Part shown: positions 41,206-49,939 of the stretch, piece after piece
Layout of the letters: the number at the start of each line of letters is the position of its first letter
Position numbering within the stretch: position 1 is the first letter of the stretch
Source of the DNA: Promicromonospora panici
GTDB taxonomy: Bacteria > Actinomycetota > Actinomycetes > Actinomycetales > Cellulomonadaceae
Direction of reading: 5' to 3'
Assembly (NCBI RefSeq): GCF_900608595.1
Contig: NZ_UWYY01000009.1
Coordinates: 186,001-250,000, forward strand
DNA: 64,000 nt
Notes under the pieces: generated by a model
Told to the model about the DNA's origin: nothing
What the model saw: the letters and a program-made list of their open reading frames with translations, nothing else
Database searches by the model: none
Translations under genes and position numbers: made by a program

Positions 41206-42804
41206 GTGAACGACGCCATCACCACCCTCGCCGGCACGCGCGCCAAGCTCGACGATCTGGACGCCCGCCGGGCCGCCGCCATCGACAACCCGGAGGAGAC
41301 GGCCCAGGAGAAGCAGCACAAGCGGGGCAAGAAGACCGCGCGAGAACGCATCGACGCGCTCCTCGACGAGGGCAGCTTCACCGAGCTGGACGCGCTGGCC
41401 ATGCACCGCAGCCGCAACTTCGGCCTGGAGAAGAAGCGCATCGCCGGCGACGGCGTCGTCACCGGGTACGGCACGATCGACGGCCGCCAGGTGTGCGTCT
41501 ACTCGCAGGACTTCACGGTGTTCGGCGGCAGCCTCGGCGAGGTGCACGGCCAGAAGATCACCAAGGTGCAGGACCTGGCGCTGCGCACGGGCGTACCCCT
41601 GATCGGCATCAGCGACGGCGGCGGCGCCCGGATCCAGGAGGGGGTCGCGGCGCTGACGCAGTTCGCGGAGATGTTCCGGCGCAACGTGGCGGCGTCGGGC
41701 GTGATCCCGCAGATCTCCCTGATCCTCGGCCCGAGCGCGGGCGGCGCGGTGTACTCCCCCGCGCTGACGGACTTCATCGTGATGGCCGACCAGACGTCGA
41801 ACATGTTCATCACCGGCCCGGACGTGATCCGCACGGTGACGGGCGAGGACGTCGACTTCGAGACGCTGGGCGGCGCACGCACGCACAACTCGAAGTCGGG
41901 CGTGGCGCACTACATGGGCCAGGACGAGGACGACGCGCTGGACTACGTGCGCCACCTGGTGAGCTACCTGCCGCAGAACAACCTGTCGGACGCCCCGGCG
42001 TTCCCGCCCGAGGACGAGACGCCGCTGGAGGTCACGGCCGAGGACGAGGCCCTCGACGAGCTGATCCCCGACAGCGACAACCAGCCCTACGACATGCGCG
42101 CGGCCATCGAGGCGGTCCTGGACCCGGAGTCGTTCCTCGAGGTCCAGCCGATGTTCGCGACCAACGTGCTGATCGGGTTCGGGCACGTGGAGGGCCAGTC
42201 GGTCGGCATCGTCGCGAACCAGCCGCAGTCCATGGCGGGCACGCTCGACATCGACGCCGCCGAGAAGGCCGCCCGGTTCGTGCGCACCTGCGACGCCTTC
42301 AACATCCCGGTGCTGACGTTCGTGGACGTGCCGGGCTTCCTCCCCGGCGTCGGGCAGGAGCACCAGGGCATCATCCGCCGCGGCGCCAAGCTGATCTACG
42401 CCTACGCCGAGGCCACGGTGCCGCTCATCACCGTCATCACGCGCAAGGCGTACGGCGGCGCCTACATCGTCATGGGCTCCAAGCAGCTCGGCGCCGACGT
42501 CAACCTGGCCTGGCCGACCGCCCAGATCGCCGTCATGGGTGCCAGCGGCGCCGTGAACATCCTGCAGCGCGGCGCCCTGCGCACGGTGCAGGAGGCGGGC
42601 GGCGACGTCGAGGCCGAGCGCGCCCGGCTGACCGCCGAGTACGAGGACGCCATAGTCAACCCGTGGGACGCCGCCGAGCGCGGGTACGTCGACGCGGTCA
42701 TCCGCCCCTCCGAGACCCGGGTCCAGGTGGTGCGTGCGCTTCGCGCGCTGCGCACCAAGCGATCTACGCTTCCTCCGAAGAAGCACGGCAACATCCCGCT
42801 CTGA
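41206..42804 (+). CDS. Acyl-CoA carboxylase carboxyltransferase (beta) subunit
   Basis: A 532-residue biotin-dependent carboxyltransferase (AccD/PccB type). The two crotonase-like halves each have an oxyanion pair of glycines: [15 protein letters not shown] with [16 protein letters not shown] in the N-half, and [20 protein letters not shown] with [16 protein letters not shown] in the C-half. Together with the biotin carboxylase/BCCP subunit (46387) and epsilon subunit (43340) it makes malonyl-CoA or methylmalonyl-CoA for lipid synthesis. Substrate choice (acetyl or propionyl) depends on one residue in the second oxyanion pocket and cannot be settled by eye. It heads an operon with a short unknown gene and accE. 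Confidence 0.92.
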   Translation: MNDAITTLAGTRAKLDDLDARRAAAIDNPEETAQEKQHKRGKKTARERIDALLDEGSFTELDALAMHRSRNFGLEKKRIAGDGVVTGYGTIDGRQVCVYSQDFTVFGGSLGEVHGQKITKVQDLALRTGVPLIGISDGGGARIQEGVAALTQFAEMFRRNVAASGVIPQISLILGPSAGGAVYSPALTDFIVMADQTSNMFITGPDVIRTVTGEDVDFETLGGARTHNSKSGVAHYMGQDEDDALDYVRHLVSYLPQNNLSDAPAFPPEDETPLEVTAEDEALDELIPDSDNQPYDMRAAIEAVLDPESFLEVQPMFATNVLIGFGHVEGQSVGIVANQPQSMAGTLDIDAAEKAARFVRTCDAFNIPVLTFVDVPGFLPGVGQEHQGIIRRGAKLIYAYAEATVPLITVITRKAYGGAYIVMGSKQLGADVNLAWPTAQIAVMGASGAVNILQRGALRTVQEAGGDVEAERARLTAEYEDAIVNPWDAAERGYVDAVIRPSETRVQVVRALRALRTKRSTLPPKKHGNIPL

Positions 42805-42818
42805 CCCGGAGGAACTAC

Positions 42819-43343
42819 ATGAGTCACGAGGACGCCACCCACGGCCCGGCGCCGATGGGCCGCGTCGATGCGGAGCCGATGCACCGTGCGGTCGACGCGC
42901 TGGCGGCTGCACTGCACGACTACGTGGGGACAGCCGTGGGCGTCCGCGCCGAGTTCGGCGCGGCCGAGGCGGACGAAGACCCGCGCGTGCTGGCCCTCGA
43001 GTCGAAGGTGGGGCACCTGAACGCCGCCCTGTTCGACGCGCTGCACAGCTCGCTCGGCATGCACCCCGACCTCACCTCGTCCGTGTGGGAGCCGGCGGAC
43101 GAGTCCGAGGTCGACGAGATCGTCGAGTCCGGCCTCCCGGAGGGCGGCGAGTCGTTCTACCTGGGCTTCGTCGTCGCCGCACGTGGCGGCGACGCTTCCC
43201 TGGACGGCGTGATCGACCTGCTCGACGCCGCCGGCGAGTCGGTGGCGACGCACCTCACCGAGGGCGGTTACGACATCGCGGAGTGGGCGGCATCGCGCGG
43301 CGAGGCGCCCGGTTTCGGTTTCTACGAGGAGGACGACGAATGA
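42819..43343 (+). CDS. Conserved-looking acidic protein inside the carboxylase operon, unknown function
   Basis: A 174-residue, strongly acidic soluble protein with no signal or membrane segment. It is mostly helical in appearance, with ALHDYVGTAVGVRAEFGAAE near the start, LESKVGHLNAALFDALHSSL in the middle and an acidic end GFGFYEEDDE. I do not recognise a family. It sits 14 nt after the carboxyltransferase gene with a good ribosome site GGAGGA (42808-42813) and overlaps accE by 4 nt (ATGA), so it is translated with the carboxylase subunits. A structural or regulatory role in the complex is plausible but not shown. Confidence 0.75.
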   Translation: MSHEDATHGPAPMGRVDAEPMHRAVDALAAALHDYVGTAVGVRAEFGAAEADEDPRVLALESKVGHLNAALFDALHSSLGMHPDLTSSVWEPADESEVDEIVESGLPEGGESFYLGFVVAARGGDASLDGVIDLLDAAGESVATHLTEGGYDIAEWAASRGEAPGFGFYEEDDE

Positions 43344-43579
43344 GCCCCCAGGTGCGCGTGGTACGCGGCGAGCCGGACGACGTCGAGGTGGCCGCCCTGG
43401 TCGCGGGCCTCGCCGCGGTCACGGCGACCGGCCCCGAGCCGGACGACGCCGCCCCGCTCGACGAGTGGACCAACCACGCCCGGGTGCTGCGCGGGAACGG
43501 CGCCGCGACGGCCAAGAACTTCGGCGGGCGCTCCGGCCGGCACAACGCCGACGCGTGGCGCTGGAGCCTGCGGTCGTGA
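43340..43579 (+). CDS. accE: Acyl-CoA carboxylase epsilon subunit
   Basis: A 79-residue AccE-type subunit. VRVVRGEPDDVEVAALVAGL is the N-terminal motif of actinobacterial epsilon subunits (residues 5-24), followed by a variable linker and the C-terminal basic patch GGRSGRHNADAWRWSLRS, whose tryptophans are conserved. Epsilon binds and stimulates the carboxyltransferase in streptomycetes and mycobacteria. Its presence between the two main carboxylase genes supports an actinobacterial origin. The start overlaps the preceding stop (ATGA). Confidence 0.85.
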   Translation: MSPQVRVVRGEPDDVEVAALVAGLAAVTATGPEPDDAAPLDEWTNHARVLRGNGAATAKNFGGRSGRHNADAWRWSLRS

Positions 43580-43643
43580 CTCCGGCGGCGGGCGCCTGAC
43601 CCGGCGTCCGTCAATTCCCTGCCGGACTGTCACGGAGCCGACG

Positions 43644-43649
43644 TAGGCT
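43644..43649 (+). promoter_or_regulatory. -10 element TAGGCT for the DUF885 gene
   Basis: TAGGCT is 6 nt ahead of the ATG at 43656, in the 76-nt gap after accE, which suggests the peptidase gene starts its own leaderless mRNA. Confidence 0.48.
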
Positions 43650-43655
43650 CCGCCC

Positions 43656-45353
43656 ATGACAAGTCCCGTGCGCCCGCCCACACCGATCGACGCCATCGCC
43701 GACGACTACGTCACGCGGCTCACCGAGCTCGTACCGTTGTCCGCGACGGCCATGGGCCTGCCCGGGCACGACCACGAGCTCGGCGACTTCTCGCCGGCTG
43801 GGCACGATGCCGTCGCGCAGGCCGGCCGCGACGTCCTGGCCAAGCTCGACGGTCTCGAGCCGGCGGACGACGTCGACCGGGTGACGCTGTCCGCGATGCG
43901 CGAGCGCGTGGGGCTCGACCTCGAGCTGCACGAGGCCGGCGAGGGCCTGCGTAACCTGAACAACATCGAGTCGCCGGTGCAGCAGCTGCGCGACGTCTTC
44001 GACATCATGGCCACGGACTCGGTGGAGGCCTGGGAGAACATCGCCGCCCGGCTGAACGGGCTGCCCGGCGCCGTCGACGGGTACATCGAGTCGCTGACCG
44101 AGGCCGCCGCGCAGGGGAACGTCGCGGCGATCCGGCAGGTGCGCGAGTGCGTCGACCAGGCGCGCGAGCTGGCCGCCGCCGACTCCTTCTTCACGTCGTT
44201 CACGCGCGGCAAGGCGGTCGACGACGTGCTCGACGAGTCGGCCGCGTGCAGCCTGGTCCGCAAGGAGCTGGAGCACGGCGCCACCGCTGCCCGTGGGGCC
44301 TACGCGAAGCTCGCCGACTTCCTGGAGCGTGACCTCGCGCCCCAGGCAGCCGAGTCCGACGCCGTCGGCCGCGAGCGCTACACCCTGTGGTCCCGGTACT
44401 TCCTGGGCGCGAAGGTCGACCTCGACGAGACCTACCAGTGGGGCCTCGACGAGCTCGCCCGCATCGTCGCCGAGCAGGAGTCGGTGGCCGCGACCATCGC
44501 CGGCCCGGGTGCCACGGTCGAGCAGGCCGTCGCGGCGCTCGACGCCGATCCCGCGCGCAAGCTCCTTGGCACCGCGGCGCTCCAGGCCTGGATGCAGGAG
44601 ACCGCCGACGCCGCGACCACCGCACTGAACGGCACGCACTTCGACGTGCCGGAGCCCGTCCTGAACCTCGAGTGCATGATCGCGCCCACCCAGTCCGGCG
44701 GCATCTACTACACCCCGCCGAGCGACGACTGGGCCCGGCCTGGGCGCATGTGGTGGGCCGTGCCGGAGGGCGTCACGGAGTTCAACACCTGGCGCGAGAA
44801 GACGACGGTCTACCACGAGGGCGTCCCGGGCCATCACCTGCAGTGCGGCCAGGCCGTGTTCGCCCGCGAGACGCTCAACAGCTGGCGCCGGCTGGCCTGC
44901 TGGGTCTCCGGCCACGGCGAGGGCTGGGCCCTGTACGCGGAGCGGCTCATGGCCGACCTGGGCTACATGGAGGACCCGGGCGACCGCCTCGGCATGCTCG
45001 ACGCGCAGCGCCTGCGCGCGGCCCGCGTCGTGTTCGACATCGGCGTGCACCTGGGCCTGCCCGCGCCCGAGGAGTGGGGCGGCGGAACCTGGACCGCGGA
45101 GAAGGCCTGGCCGTTCCTCAGGGCCAACGTGAACATGCCGGAGCAGTTCGTCCGCTTCGAGTTCAACCGCTACCTCGGCTGGCCGGGCCAGGCGCCGTCG
45201 TACAAGGTGGGCCAGCGGCTGTGGGAGCAGACGCGGGACGCCGCCAGGGCGGCCGCCCCCGCCGGCCAGGCGTTCGACGCCAAGGCGTTCCACGCCCGGG
45301 CGCTCAGCCTGGGCTCGGTGGGCCTGGACACCCTCCGCGAGGCGCTCGCCTGA
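43656..45353 (+). CDS. DUF885 family zinc-dependent protein (probable metallopeptidase)
   Basis: A 565-residue, largely helical cytosolic protein. TTVYHEGVPGHHLQCGQAVF contains HEGVPGHH at residues 387-394, the modified HExxH-like zinc site that defines DUF885, and SGHGEGWALYAERLMADLGY carries the downstream Glu ligand. LVSLSATAMGLPGHDHELGD-like text at the start and NRYLGWPGQAPSYKVGQ at the C-terminus are also typical. Members show carboxypeptidase or oligopeptidase activity; the physiological substrate is unknown. It stands between accE and maf, and the stop is followed within 4 nt by a palindromic element. Confidence 0.88.
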   Translation: MTSPVRPPTPIDAIADDYVTRLTELVPLSATAMGLPGHDHELGDFSPAGHDAVAQAGRDVLAKLDGLEPADDVDRVTLSAMRERVGLDLELHEAGEGLRNLNNIESPVQQLRDVFDIMATDSVEAWENIAARLNGLPGAVDGYIESLTEAAAQGNVAAIRQVRECVDQARELAAADSFFTSFTRGKAVDDVLDESAACSLVRKELEHGATAARGAYAKLADFLERDLAPQAAESDAVGRERYTLWSRYFLGAKVDLDETYQWGLDELARIVAEQESVAATIAGPGATVEQAVAALDADPARKLLGTAALQAWMQETADAATTALNGTHFDVPEPVLNLECMIAPTQSGGIYYTPPSDDWARPGRMWWAVPEGVTEFNTWREKTTVYHEGVPGHHLQCGQAVFARETLNSWRRLACWVSGHGEGWALYAERLMADLGYMEDPGDRLGMLDAQRLRAARVVFDIGVHLGLPAPEEWGGGTWTAEKAWPFLRANVNMPEQFVRFEFNRYLGWPGQAPSYKVGQRLWEQTRDAARAAAPAGQAFDAKAFHARALSLGSVGLDTLREALA

Positions 45354-45357
45354 CGCC

Positions 45358-45424
45358 CTTGTTGTGGGCGTGATCGTTGCGCCTGAACCGGACATGTAGT
45401 CGCAACGATCACGCCCACAACAAG
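45358..45424. repeat. Dispersed palindromic element, copy B (24-bp arms, 19-nt loop)
   Basis: Perfect arms at 45358-45381 and 45401-45424 around a 19-nt loop (45382-45400) whose sequence differs from copies A and C. It begins 4 nt after the DUF885 stop and ends 73 nt before maf; both genes run the same way, so this copy is not limited to convergent junctions. Confidence 0.85.
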
Positions 45425-45485
45425 AGTGACGTGGGTCACGTCTCGGGGATCGCCGAATCCCTGTTTCGCCCGGCCGCATTCTCGT

Positions 45486-45491
45486 TACTGT
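45486..45491 (+). promoter_or_regulatory. -10 element TACTGT for maf
   Basis: TACTGT is 6 nt before the GTG at 45498. No ribosome site is seen between them. Confidence 0.45.
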
Positions 45492-45497
45492 GGCGCG

Positions 45498-46148
45498 GTG
45501 CCACGCCTGGTCCTCGCCTCACAGTCCCCCGCCCGACTCGCCACCCTCAAGTCCGCCGGAGTCACCCCGGAAGTCGTGGTGTCCGGCGTGGACGAGGACA
45601 AGGTCCTCGCCGATGCCACCGACCGGTTCGGCGAGCTCGATCCCGCCGACGCCGTGCTCGTCCTGGCGCAGGCGAAGGCCGAGGAGGTGGCGTCCCGGCT
45701 GGAGGACGCGGACGCCGAGCGCCTGACCGACGTCATAGTCATCGGCTGCGACTCCATGCTCGAGTTCGACGGCGTCGTCGTGGGCAAGCCCGCCGACGCC
45801 GACGCCGCACGCGAACGCTGGCGTTCGATGCGCGGCGGTAAGGGTGTGCTGCACACGGGTCACTGGGTGGTGGACCTGCGCGACGACGCCGCGGGCGGCA
45901 CGGGCGGCACCCTCGGCTCGACCAACTCGACCACGGTCTGGTTCGCCGACATCGACGACGACGAGATCGACGCCTATGTCGCCACCGGCGAGCCGCTGCA
46001 CGTCGCGGGCTCGTTCACCATCGACGGCCTCGGCGGCCCGTACATCGAGCGCATCGAGGGTGACCACCACGGCGTCGTCGGCCTCAGCCTCCCGCTGCTC
46101 CGCGAGCTCCTGACAGACCTGAACGTCCCCTGGCGAGCCCTCCGCTGA
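45498..46148 (+). CDS. maf: Maf-family nucleoside triphosphate pyrophosphatase
   Basis: A 216-residue Maf protein. RLVLASQSPARLATLKSAG (residues 3-21) holds the family's SxSPxR triphosphate-binding motif, VIGCDSMLEFDGVVVGKPAD the central Asp/Lys, and HTGHWVVDLRD plus IEGDHHGVVGLSLPLLRELL the remaining strands. Maf enzymes hydrolyse non-canonical or pyrimidine NTPs (dTTP, UTP, m5UTP) to clean the nucleotide pool. GTG at 45498 is chosen because it sits directly before the first strand; the frame extends 72 nt upstream without conservation. In actinobacteria maf is typically found next to accA as here. Confidence 0.9.
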   Translation: MPRLVLASQSPARLATLKSAGVTPEVVVSGVDEDKVLADATDRFGELDPADAVLVLAQAKAEEVASRLEDADAERLTDVIVIGCDSMLEFDGVVVGKPADADAARERWRSMRGGKGVLHTGHWVVDLRDDAAGGTGGTLGSTNSTTVWFADIDDDEIDAYVATGEPLHVAGSFTIDGLGGPYIERIEGDHHGVVGLSLPLLRELLTDLNVPWRALR

Positions 46149-46312
46149 CGGCGCGCCGCGCCGCCGCCGAACGTAGGCTTCGTCGTTCTCACAGCCGAAG
46201 CCACCCGCGCCAGCGGCGTCGCGTGCCGGATGTGCACAACCAGAGCAGGCCCAGCCGACGTCGCAGGCCACACGCCATGTCCGAACCCTCCAAACGGCCC
46301 GGGTCGAGGTTG

Positions 46313-46327
46313 GTCTGGCCTCCAGAC
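46313..46327. promoter_or_regulatory. Palindrome GTCTGG-CCT-CCAGAC upstream of accA
   Basis: Perfect 6-bp arms (46313-46318, 46322-46327) with a 3-nt centre, 49 nt before the probable -10 element of the biotin carboxylase gene. The 238-bp maf-accA gap holds nothing else that I can recognise. A transcription-factor site is possible. Confidence 0.35.
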
Positions 46328-46375
46328 TTTCCGCCGGGTGCCCGGGGGCGGTACTTCGGTCCCGTACGGCCGGGT

Positions 46376-46381
46376 TACGGT
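46376..46381 (+). promoter_or_regulatory. -10 element TACGGT for accA
   Basis: TACGGT ends 5 nt before the GTG at 46387, again with no intervening ribosome site. Confidence 0.45.
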
Positions 46382-46386
46382 GAGCC

Positions 46387-48198
46387 GTGCCCAGTTCCAG
46401 CCTGCCCCGAACCATCTCGAAGGTGCTCATCGCCAACCGCGGTGAGATCGCCGTCCGCGTGGCCCGTGGATGCGCCGACGCGGGGCTGACTTCCGTCGCC
46501 GTCTACGCCGACCAGGACCGCGAGTCCCTGCACGTCCGCCTCGCCGACGAGGCGTTCGCGCTGGGCGGCGCCCGCGCCGCGGACACGTACCTCGACCCGG
46601 CCAAGCTGCTCGACGTCGCCCGCCGCTCTGGCGCCGACGCCGTGCACCCGGGCTACGGCTTCCTGTCGGAGAACGCCGAGTTCGCCCAGGCCGTGCTGGA
46701 CGCCGGGCTCGTGTGGATCGGGCCGCCGCCGTCGGCCATCGAGTCGCTGGGCGACAAGGTGAGCGCGCGGCACATCGCGCAGCGCGCCGGCGCGCCCCTG
46801 GTCCCCGGGACGCCCGACCCGGTGCAGGACAGCAGCGAGGTCAAGGCCTTCGCCGAGCAGTACGGGCTGCCGATCGCCATCAAGGCGGCGTTCGGCGGCG
46901 GCGGCCGGGGCCTGAAGGTCGCGCGCACGTTCGAGGAGATCGACGAGATGTTCGACTCGGCGGTCCGCGAGGCGGTGGCGGCGTTCGGCCGGGGCGAGTG
47001 CTTCGTGGAGCGCTACCTGGACAAGCCGCGCCACGTCGAGACCCAGTGCCTTGCGGACACCCATGGCAACGTCGTGGTCGTGTCGACGCGGGACTGCTCC
47101 CTGCAGCGCCGCCACCAGAAGCTCGTCGAGGAGGCACCCGCGCCGTTCCTCTCGCCGGAGCAGGAGAAGGCCCTGTACGCGGCGTCGGAGGCGATCCTGC
47201 GCGAGGCGGGCTACGTCGGCGCCGGCACCTGCGAGTTCCTCGTAGGCGTCGACGGCACCATCTCGTTCCTCGAGGTGAACACGCGGCTCCAGGTGGAGCA
47301 CCCGGTGACCGAGGAGGTCACGGGCATCGACCTGGTGCGCGAGCAGCTGCGCATCGCCGCGGGCGAGGAGCTCGGCTACGAGTCCCCTGCCGTGCGCGGG
47401 CACTCGATCGAGTTCCGCATCAACGGCGAGGACCCGGCCATGGGCTTCCTCCCGGCGCCCGGCCGCCTGAACACCATCGCGTGGCCGTCGGGCCCGGGCG
47501 TGCGCGTCGACACGGGCGTCGTCGCGGGCGACTCCGTCTCCGGCGCGTTCGACTCCATGATCGCCAAGCTGATCGTCACGGGCGCCACGCGCACCCAGGC
47601 GGTCGAGCGTGCCCGGCGCGCGCTGCGCGAGCTCGTGGTCGAGGGCATCCCCACGGTGGTCCCGTTCCACAAGGCGGTCCTCGAGGCCGACGCGTTCGTG
47701 CCGGCCGACGGTTCCCCCTTCCGCGTGCACACCCGCTGGATCGAGACCGAGTTCGCCGACACCCTCAAGACCCTGGCCCCGGCGACGCCGGCACCGGCCC
47801 GGGAGTCCGAGGCGGAGGAGATGACCGCCGAACGCGTAGTCGTGGAGGTGGGCGGACGCCGGCTCGAGGTAGTGCTGCCCGCGGGGCTCGGCGTCGCGGC
47901 GGGTCGCGCGCGTTCGGCGAACGCCGCCCGCCGTCCTGCCCGGCGCGCCCCCGGGACCAAGGCTTCGGGGACTGCCGGCAGCACGCTGTCCTCCCCCATG
48001 CAGGGCACCATCGTGAAGGTGGCGGTCGAGGACGGCGCGCAGGTGGCCGAGGGCGACCTCATCGTCGTGCTGGAGGCCATGAAGATGGAGCAGCCGATCC
48101 TGGCCCACCGGGCCGGCATCGTGCGGTCCCTGACCGCCGAGCCCGGCGCCGGCGTGACGGCGGGTGCTCCGCTCTGCGAGATCGTCGACGTCGACTGA
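46387..48198 (+). CDS. accA: Acyl-CoA carboxylase alpha subunit (biotin carboxylase + BCCP fusion)
   Basis: A 603-residue two-domain subunit. The biotin carboxylase occupies residues 12-460: [40 protein letters not shown], the ATP-grasp loop [30 protein letters not shown], and [20 protein letters not shown] with catalytic Glu/Arg residues. An Ala/Arg-rich linker (about 490-525) leads to the BCCP domain, where [10 protein letters not shown] places the biotinylated Lys at residue 566. This is the usual AccA/AccA3 layout in actinobacteria. It carries CO2 on biotin to the carboxyltransferase at 41206. BirA at 40244 supplies the modification. Confidence 0.93.
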   Translation: MPSSSLPRTISKVLIANRGEIAVRVARGCADAGLTSVAVYADQDRESLHVRLADEAFALGGARAADTYLDPAKLLDVARRSGADAVHPGYGFLSENAEFAQAVLDAGLVWIGPPPSAIESLGDKVSARHIAQRAGAPLVPGTPDPVQDSSEVKAFAEQYGLPIAIKAAFGGGGRGLKVARTFEEIDEMFDSAVREAVAAFGRGECFVERYLDKPRHVETQCLADTHGNVVVVSTRDCSLQRRHQKLVEEAPAPFLSPEQEKALYAASEAILREAGYVGAGTCEFLVGVDGTISFLEVNTRLQVEHPVTEEVTGIDLVREQLRIAAGEELGYESPAVRGHSIEFRINGEDPAMGFLPAPGRLNTIAWPSGPGVRVDTGVVAGDSVSGAFDSMIAKLIVTGATRTQAVERARRALRELVVEGIPTVVPFHKAVLEADAFVPADGSPFRVHTRWIETEFADTLKTLAPATPAPARESEAEEMTAERVVVEVGGRRLEVVLPAGLGVAAGRARSANAARRPARRAPGTKASGTAGSTLSSPMQGTIVKVAVEDGAQVAEGDLIVVLEAMKMEQPILAHRAGIVRSLTAEPGAGVTAGAPLCEIVDVD

Positions 48199-48210
48199 GC
48201 CGAAGCGGGC

Positions 48211-48241
48211 CCGGGCCGGGCCGGGCCCAGCCCCGGCCCGG
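48211..48241. terminator. GC-only hairpin after accA
   Basis: CCGGGCCGGG (48211-48220) pairs with CCCGGCCCGG (48232-48241) around an 11-nt loop, 13 nt past the stop codon. There is no T-run; termination is plausible by position. Confidence 0.5.
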
Positions 48242-48341
48242 ACGCCCGTCGCACGGGTGAATTCGACACCAACAAGGGTGAAAAGGGCTCAGCAAGCCGA
48301 TTTACGGCCGAAACGCGACCGAAGGGCCTCGCCGGATCGGC

Positions 48342-48347
48342 TAGGTT
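48342..48347 (+). promoter_or_regulatory. -10 element TAGGTT for the 154-residue protein gene
   Basis: TAGGTT with a 7-nt gap to GTG at 48355. The 156-bp gap after accA therefore contains terminator and promoter but no other gene. Confidence 0.45.
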
Positions 48348-48354
48348 CTGCGAC

Positions 48355-48819
48355 GTGACACACGTCGTAGTACTCAGCCCTCAAGAGGCCATCGCCCTCG
48401 TCCGCCCGCGCAAGACACTCCCCTCGTTCGTCAGCGAGCTGACCTGCAACGACGGGGTCATGTCGGTGACCGGGGACCTGCGCCGCCTGACCTACGCCCC
48501 GCTGCCCGTCAAGATCGCGGCCAAGGCCGTCCCGGTCATGCACGGCTCAGCTCGGATCACGTCGTTCTGGCAGAACATCGCGGTCCTCCAGGTCGACGCC
48601 GACGCCGCAGGCCTGCCCGCCACCAAGCTGCTCCCGCTCGCCTCCGGCACCATCACGAAGATGGCGCGCAAGAGCGGACTGCCCGATAACGCGGTGCAGC
48701 TCCGCAAGGACGGCACCATCTCCCTCGACGTCCGCGCCCTGATGCGCGGCAGGTTCGCCGAGGTCACGGACTTCCGCTTCGAGGACGGCAACGTCGTCGT
48801 CGAGGGCGTCCCCGCCTGA
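48355..48819 (+). CDS. Unknown 154-residue protein, paralogue of 49403-49867
   Basis: A 154-residue soluble protein with alternating strand-like segments. VTGDLRRLTYAPLPVKIAAK, VDADAAGLPATKLLPLASGT and DFRFEDGNVVVEGVPA match the protein at 49403 (VADLRRLETLPGPLKLAVKI, VEVNAAGLPAHRLLSLAAAP, HVKIEDGRIILDASVA) in order and spacing; both are exactly 154 residues. The pattern of a beta-rich fold with a Leu-Pro-rich helix resembles lipid-transfer or LURP-type small folds, but I recognise no family. The two genes flank a NUDIX hydrolase. No signal peptide or membrane segment. Confidence 0.78.
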   Translation: MTHVVVLSPQEAIALVRPRKTLPSFVSELTCNDGVMSVTGDLRRLTYAPLPVKIAAKAVPVMHGSARITSFWQNIAVLQVDADAAGLPATKLLPLASGTITKMARKSGLPDNAVQLRKDGTISLDVRALMRGRFAEVTDFRFEDGNVVVEGVPA

Positions 48820-48895
48820 AACTCGGCCCGGGGCAGACGTCGTCCGCCCCGGGCCGGTCGCTGACACACACCTCGCGACCTGACAGACTGACGCC

Positions 48896-49393
48896 GTGCC
48901 GAACGCGACAGTGCCCACCGACCTCCACCGGCACGCCGGCGACGGGTGGGTGACCTGCGGGGACCACCTGCACTGGGGCCTGTTCGGCGCGGCCGGTCTG
49001 CTGCTGGTCGGCCGGGACGACGACGGCGAGCCGGCGCAGATCGTGCTCCAGCACCGCGCCCTGTGGTCCCACATGGGCGGCACCTGGGGTATCCCGGGCG
49101 GGGCGCTCGCCCCGGACGAGAAGCCGGCGGCCGGTGCCCTGCGCGAGGCCGCCGAGGAGGCGGCGATCGACCCGGCGGCCGTGCACGTCGTGGGCACGCA
49201 CGTGCTCGAGCACCCGGCCTGGACCTACACCACCGTGGTGGCCGACGTCGCCCCCGGCTACCGCATCGAGCCCCGCGCCGCCGACCCCGAGAGCCTGGAG
49301 GTGCGCTGGGTGGGGCTCGGCGACCTCGGTTCGCTGACGCTGCTGCCCGCGTTCGGCGAGGCCCTGCCGCGACTGCTCACCCTCCTGGGTTAG
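48896..49393 (+). CDS. NUDIX hydrolase
   Basis: A 165-residue NUDIX protein. The box spans GGALAPDEKPAAGALREAAE then EAAID (about residues 64-88), giving the metal-binding REaaEE core; the usual final Gly of the box is Ala here. HMGGTWGIPGGALAP before it is the typical WxxPGG lead. Substrates of the family are nucleoside diphosphates linked to another group, for example oxidised nucleotides, ADP-ribose or dinucleoside polyphosphates. It starts at GTG with CAGACT 6 nt upstream as a possible -10, and ends 9 nt before the second 154-residue protein, so coupling with that gene is possible. Confidence 0.88.
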   Translation: MPNATVPTDLHRHAGDGWVTCGDHLHWGLFGAAGLLLVGRDDDGEPAQIVLQHRALWSHMGGTWGIPGGALAPDEKPAAGALREAAEEAAIDPAAVHVVGTHVLEHPAWTYTTVVADVAPGYRIEPRAADPESLEVRWVGLGDLGSLTLLPAFGEALPRLLTLLG

Positions 49394-49396
49394 GGT
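49391..49396 (+). promoter_or_regulatory. -10 element TAGGGT for the second 154-residue protein
   Basis: TAGGGT lies 6 nt before GTG at 49403 and its TAG is the NUDIX stop codon, so one trinucleotide serves both roles. Confidence 0.45.
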
Positions 49397-49402
49397 CGAT
49401 TC

Positions 49403-49867
49403 GTGCATATCCGGATCGCGCCCGAAGAGGTACTCGGCCTGGCGAGGATCGCCAAGCAGGCCCCGCCCATCATCACGTCGGTCGTCGGCGACGGCGACGT
49501 GATCCGCGTGGTCGCGGACCTGCGCCGCCTCGAGACCCTCCCCGGCCCGCTCAAGCTGGCCGTGAAGATCGCGCCGATCGTGCGCGCGGATGTGAAGCTG
49601 GCCGCCTTCGAGCGCGGGGTCGCCACGCTGACCGTCGAGGTGAACGCCGCGGGCCTGCCGGCGCACCGGCTGCTCAGCCTCGCCGCCGCACCCATCGAGC
49701 AGGAGGTCGCCAAGCAGGGGCTGCCGCCGGGCGTCGTGGACGTCCAGCCGGACGCGCGGATCGCCGTCGACGTCGAGCGCCTGCTGGACGCGAAGGTCCC
49801 GGGCCTCACGGTGTCGCACGTGAAGATCGAGGACGGCCGCATCATCCTCGACGCCTCCGTCGCCTAG
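49403..49867 (+). CDS. Unknown 154-residue protein, paralogue of 48355-48819
   Basis: A 154-residue soluble protein. Relative to its paralogue it is richer in charged residues in the first 50 positions (RIAPEEVLGLARIAKQAPPI) and keeps the same block order after that. Predicted features are four or five strands and two helices; the segment ADVKLAAFERGVATLTVEVN looks like a beta hairpin, and LPPGVVDVQPDARIAVDVER like another. The function is unknown. It ends 6 nt before palindromic copy C and converges with the LpdA gene. Confidence 0.78.
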   Translation: MHIRIAPEEVLGLARIAKQAPPIITSVVGDGDVIRVVADLRRLETLPGPLKLAVKIAPIVRADVKLAAFERGVATLTVEVNAAGLPAHRLLSLAAAPIEQEVAKQGLPPGVVDVQPDARIAVDVERLLDAKVPGLTVSHVKIEDGRIILDASVA

Positions 49868-49873
49868 CACTGG

Positions 49874-49934
49874 GTTGTGGGCGTGATCGTTGCGACTACC
49901 TGCCCGTTTTAGGCGCAACGATCACGCCCACAAC
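49874..49934. repeat. Dispersed palindromic element, copy C (21-bp arms, 19-nt loop)
   Basis: Perfect arms at 49874-49894 and 49914-49934. The loop (49895-49913) shares GCCCGTTTTAGG with copy A at the same place, while copy B differs. It occupies all of the 72-bp gap between the convergent 154-residue protein and LpdA genes. Confidence 0.85.
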
Positions 49935-49939
49935 AAGGG

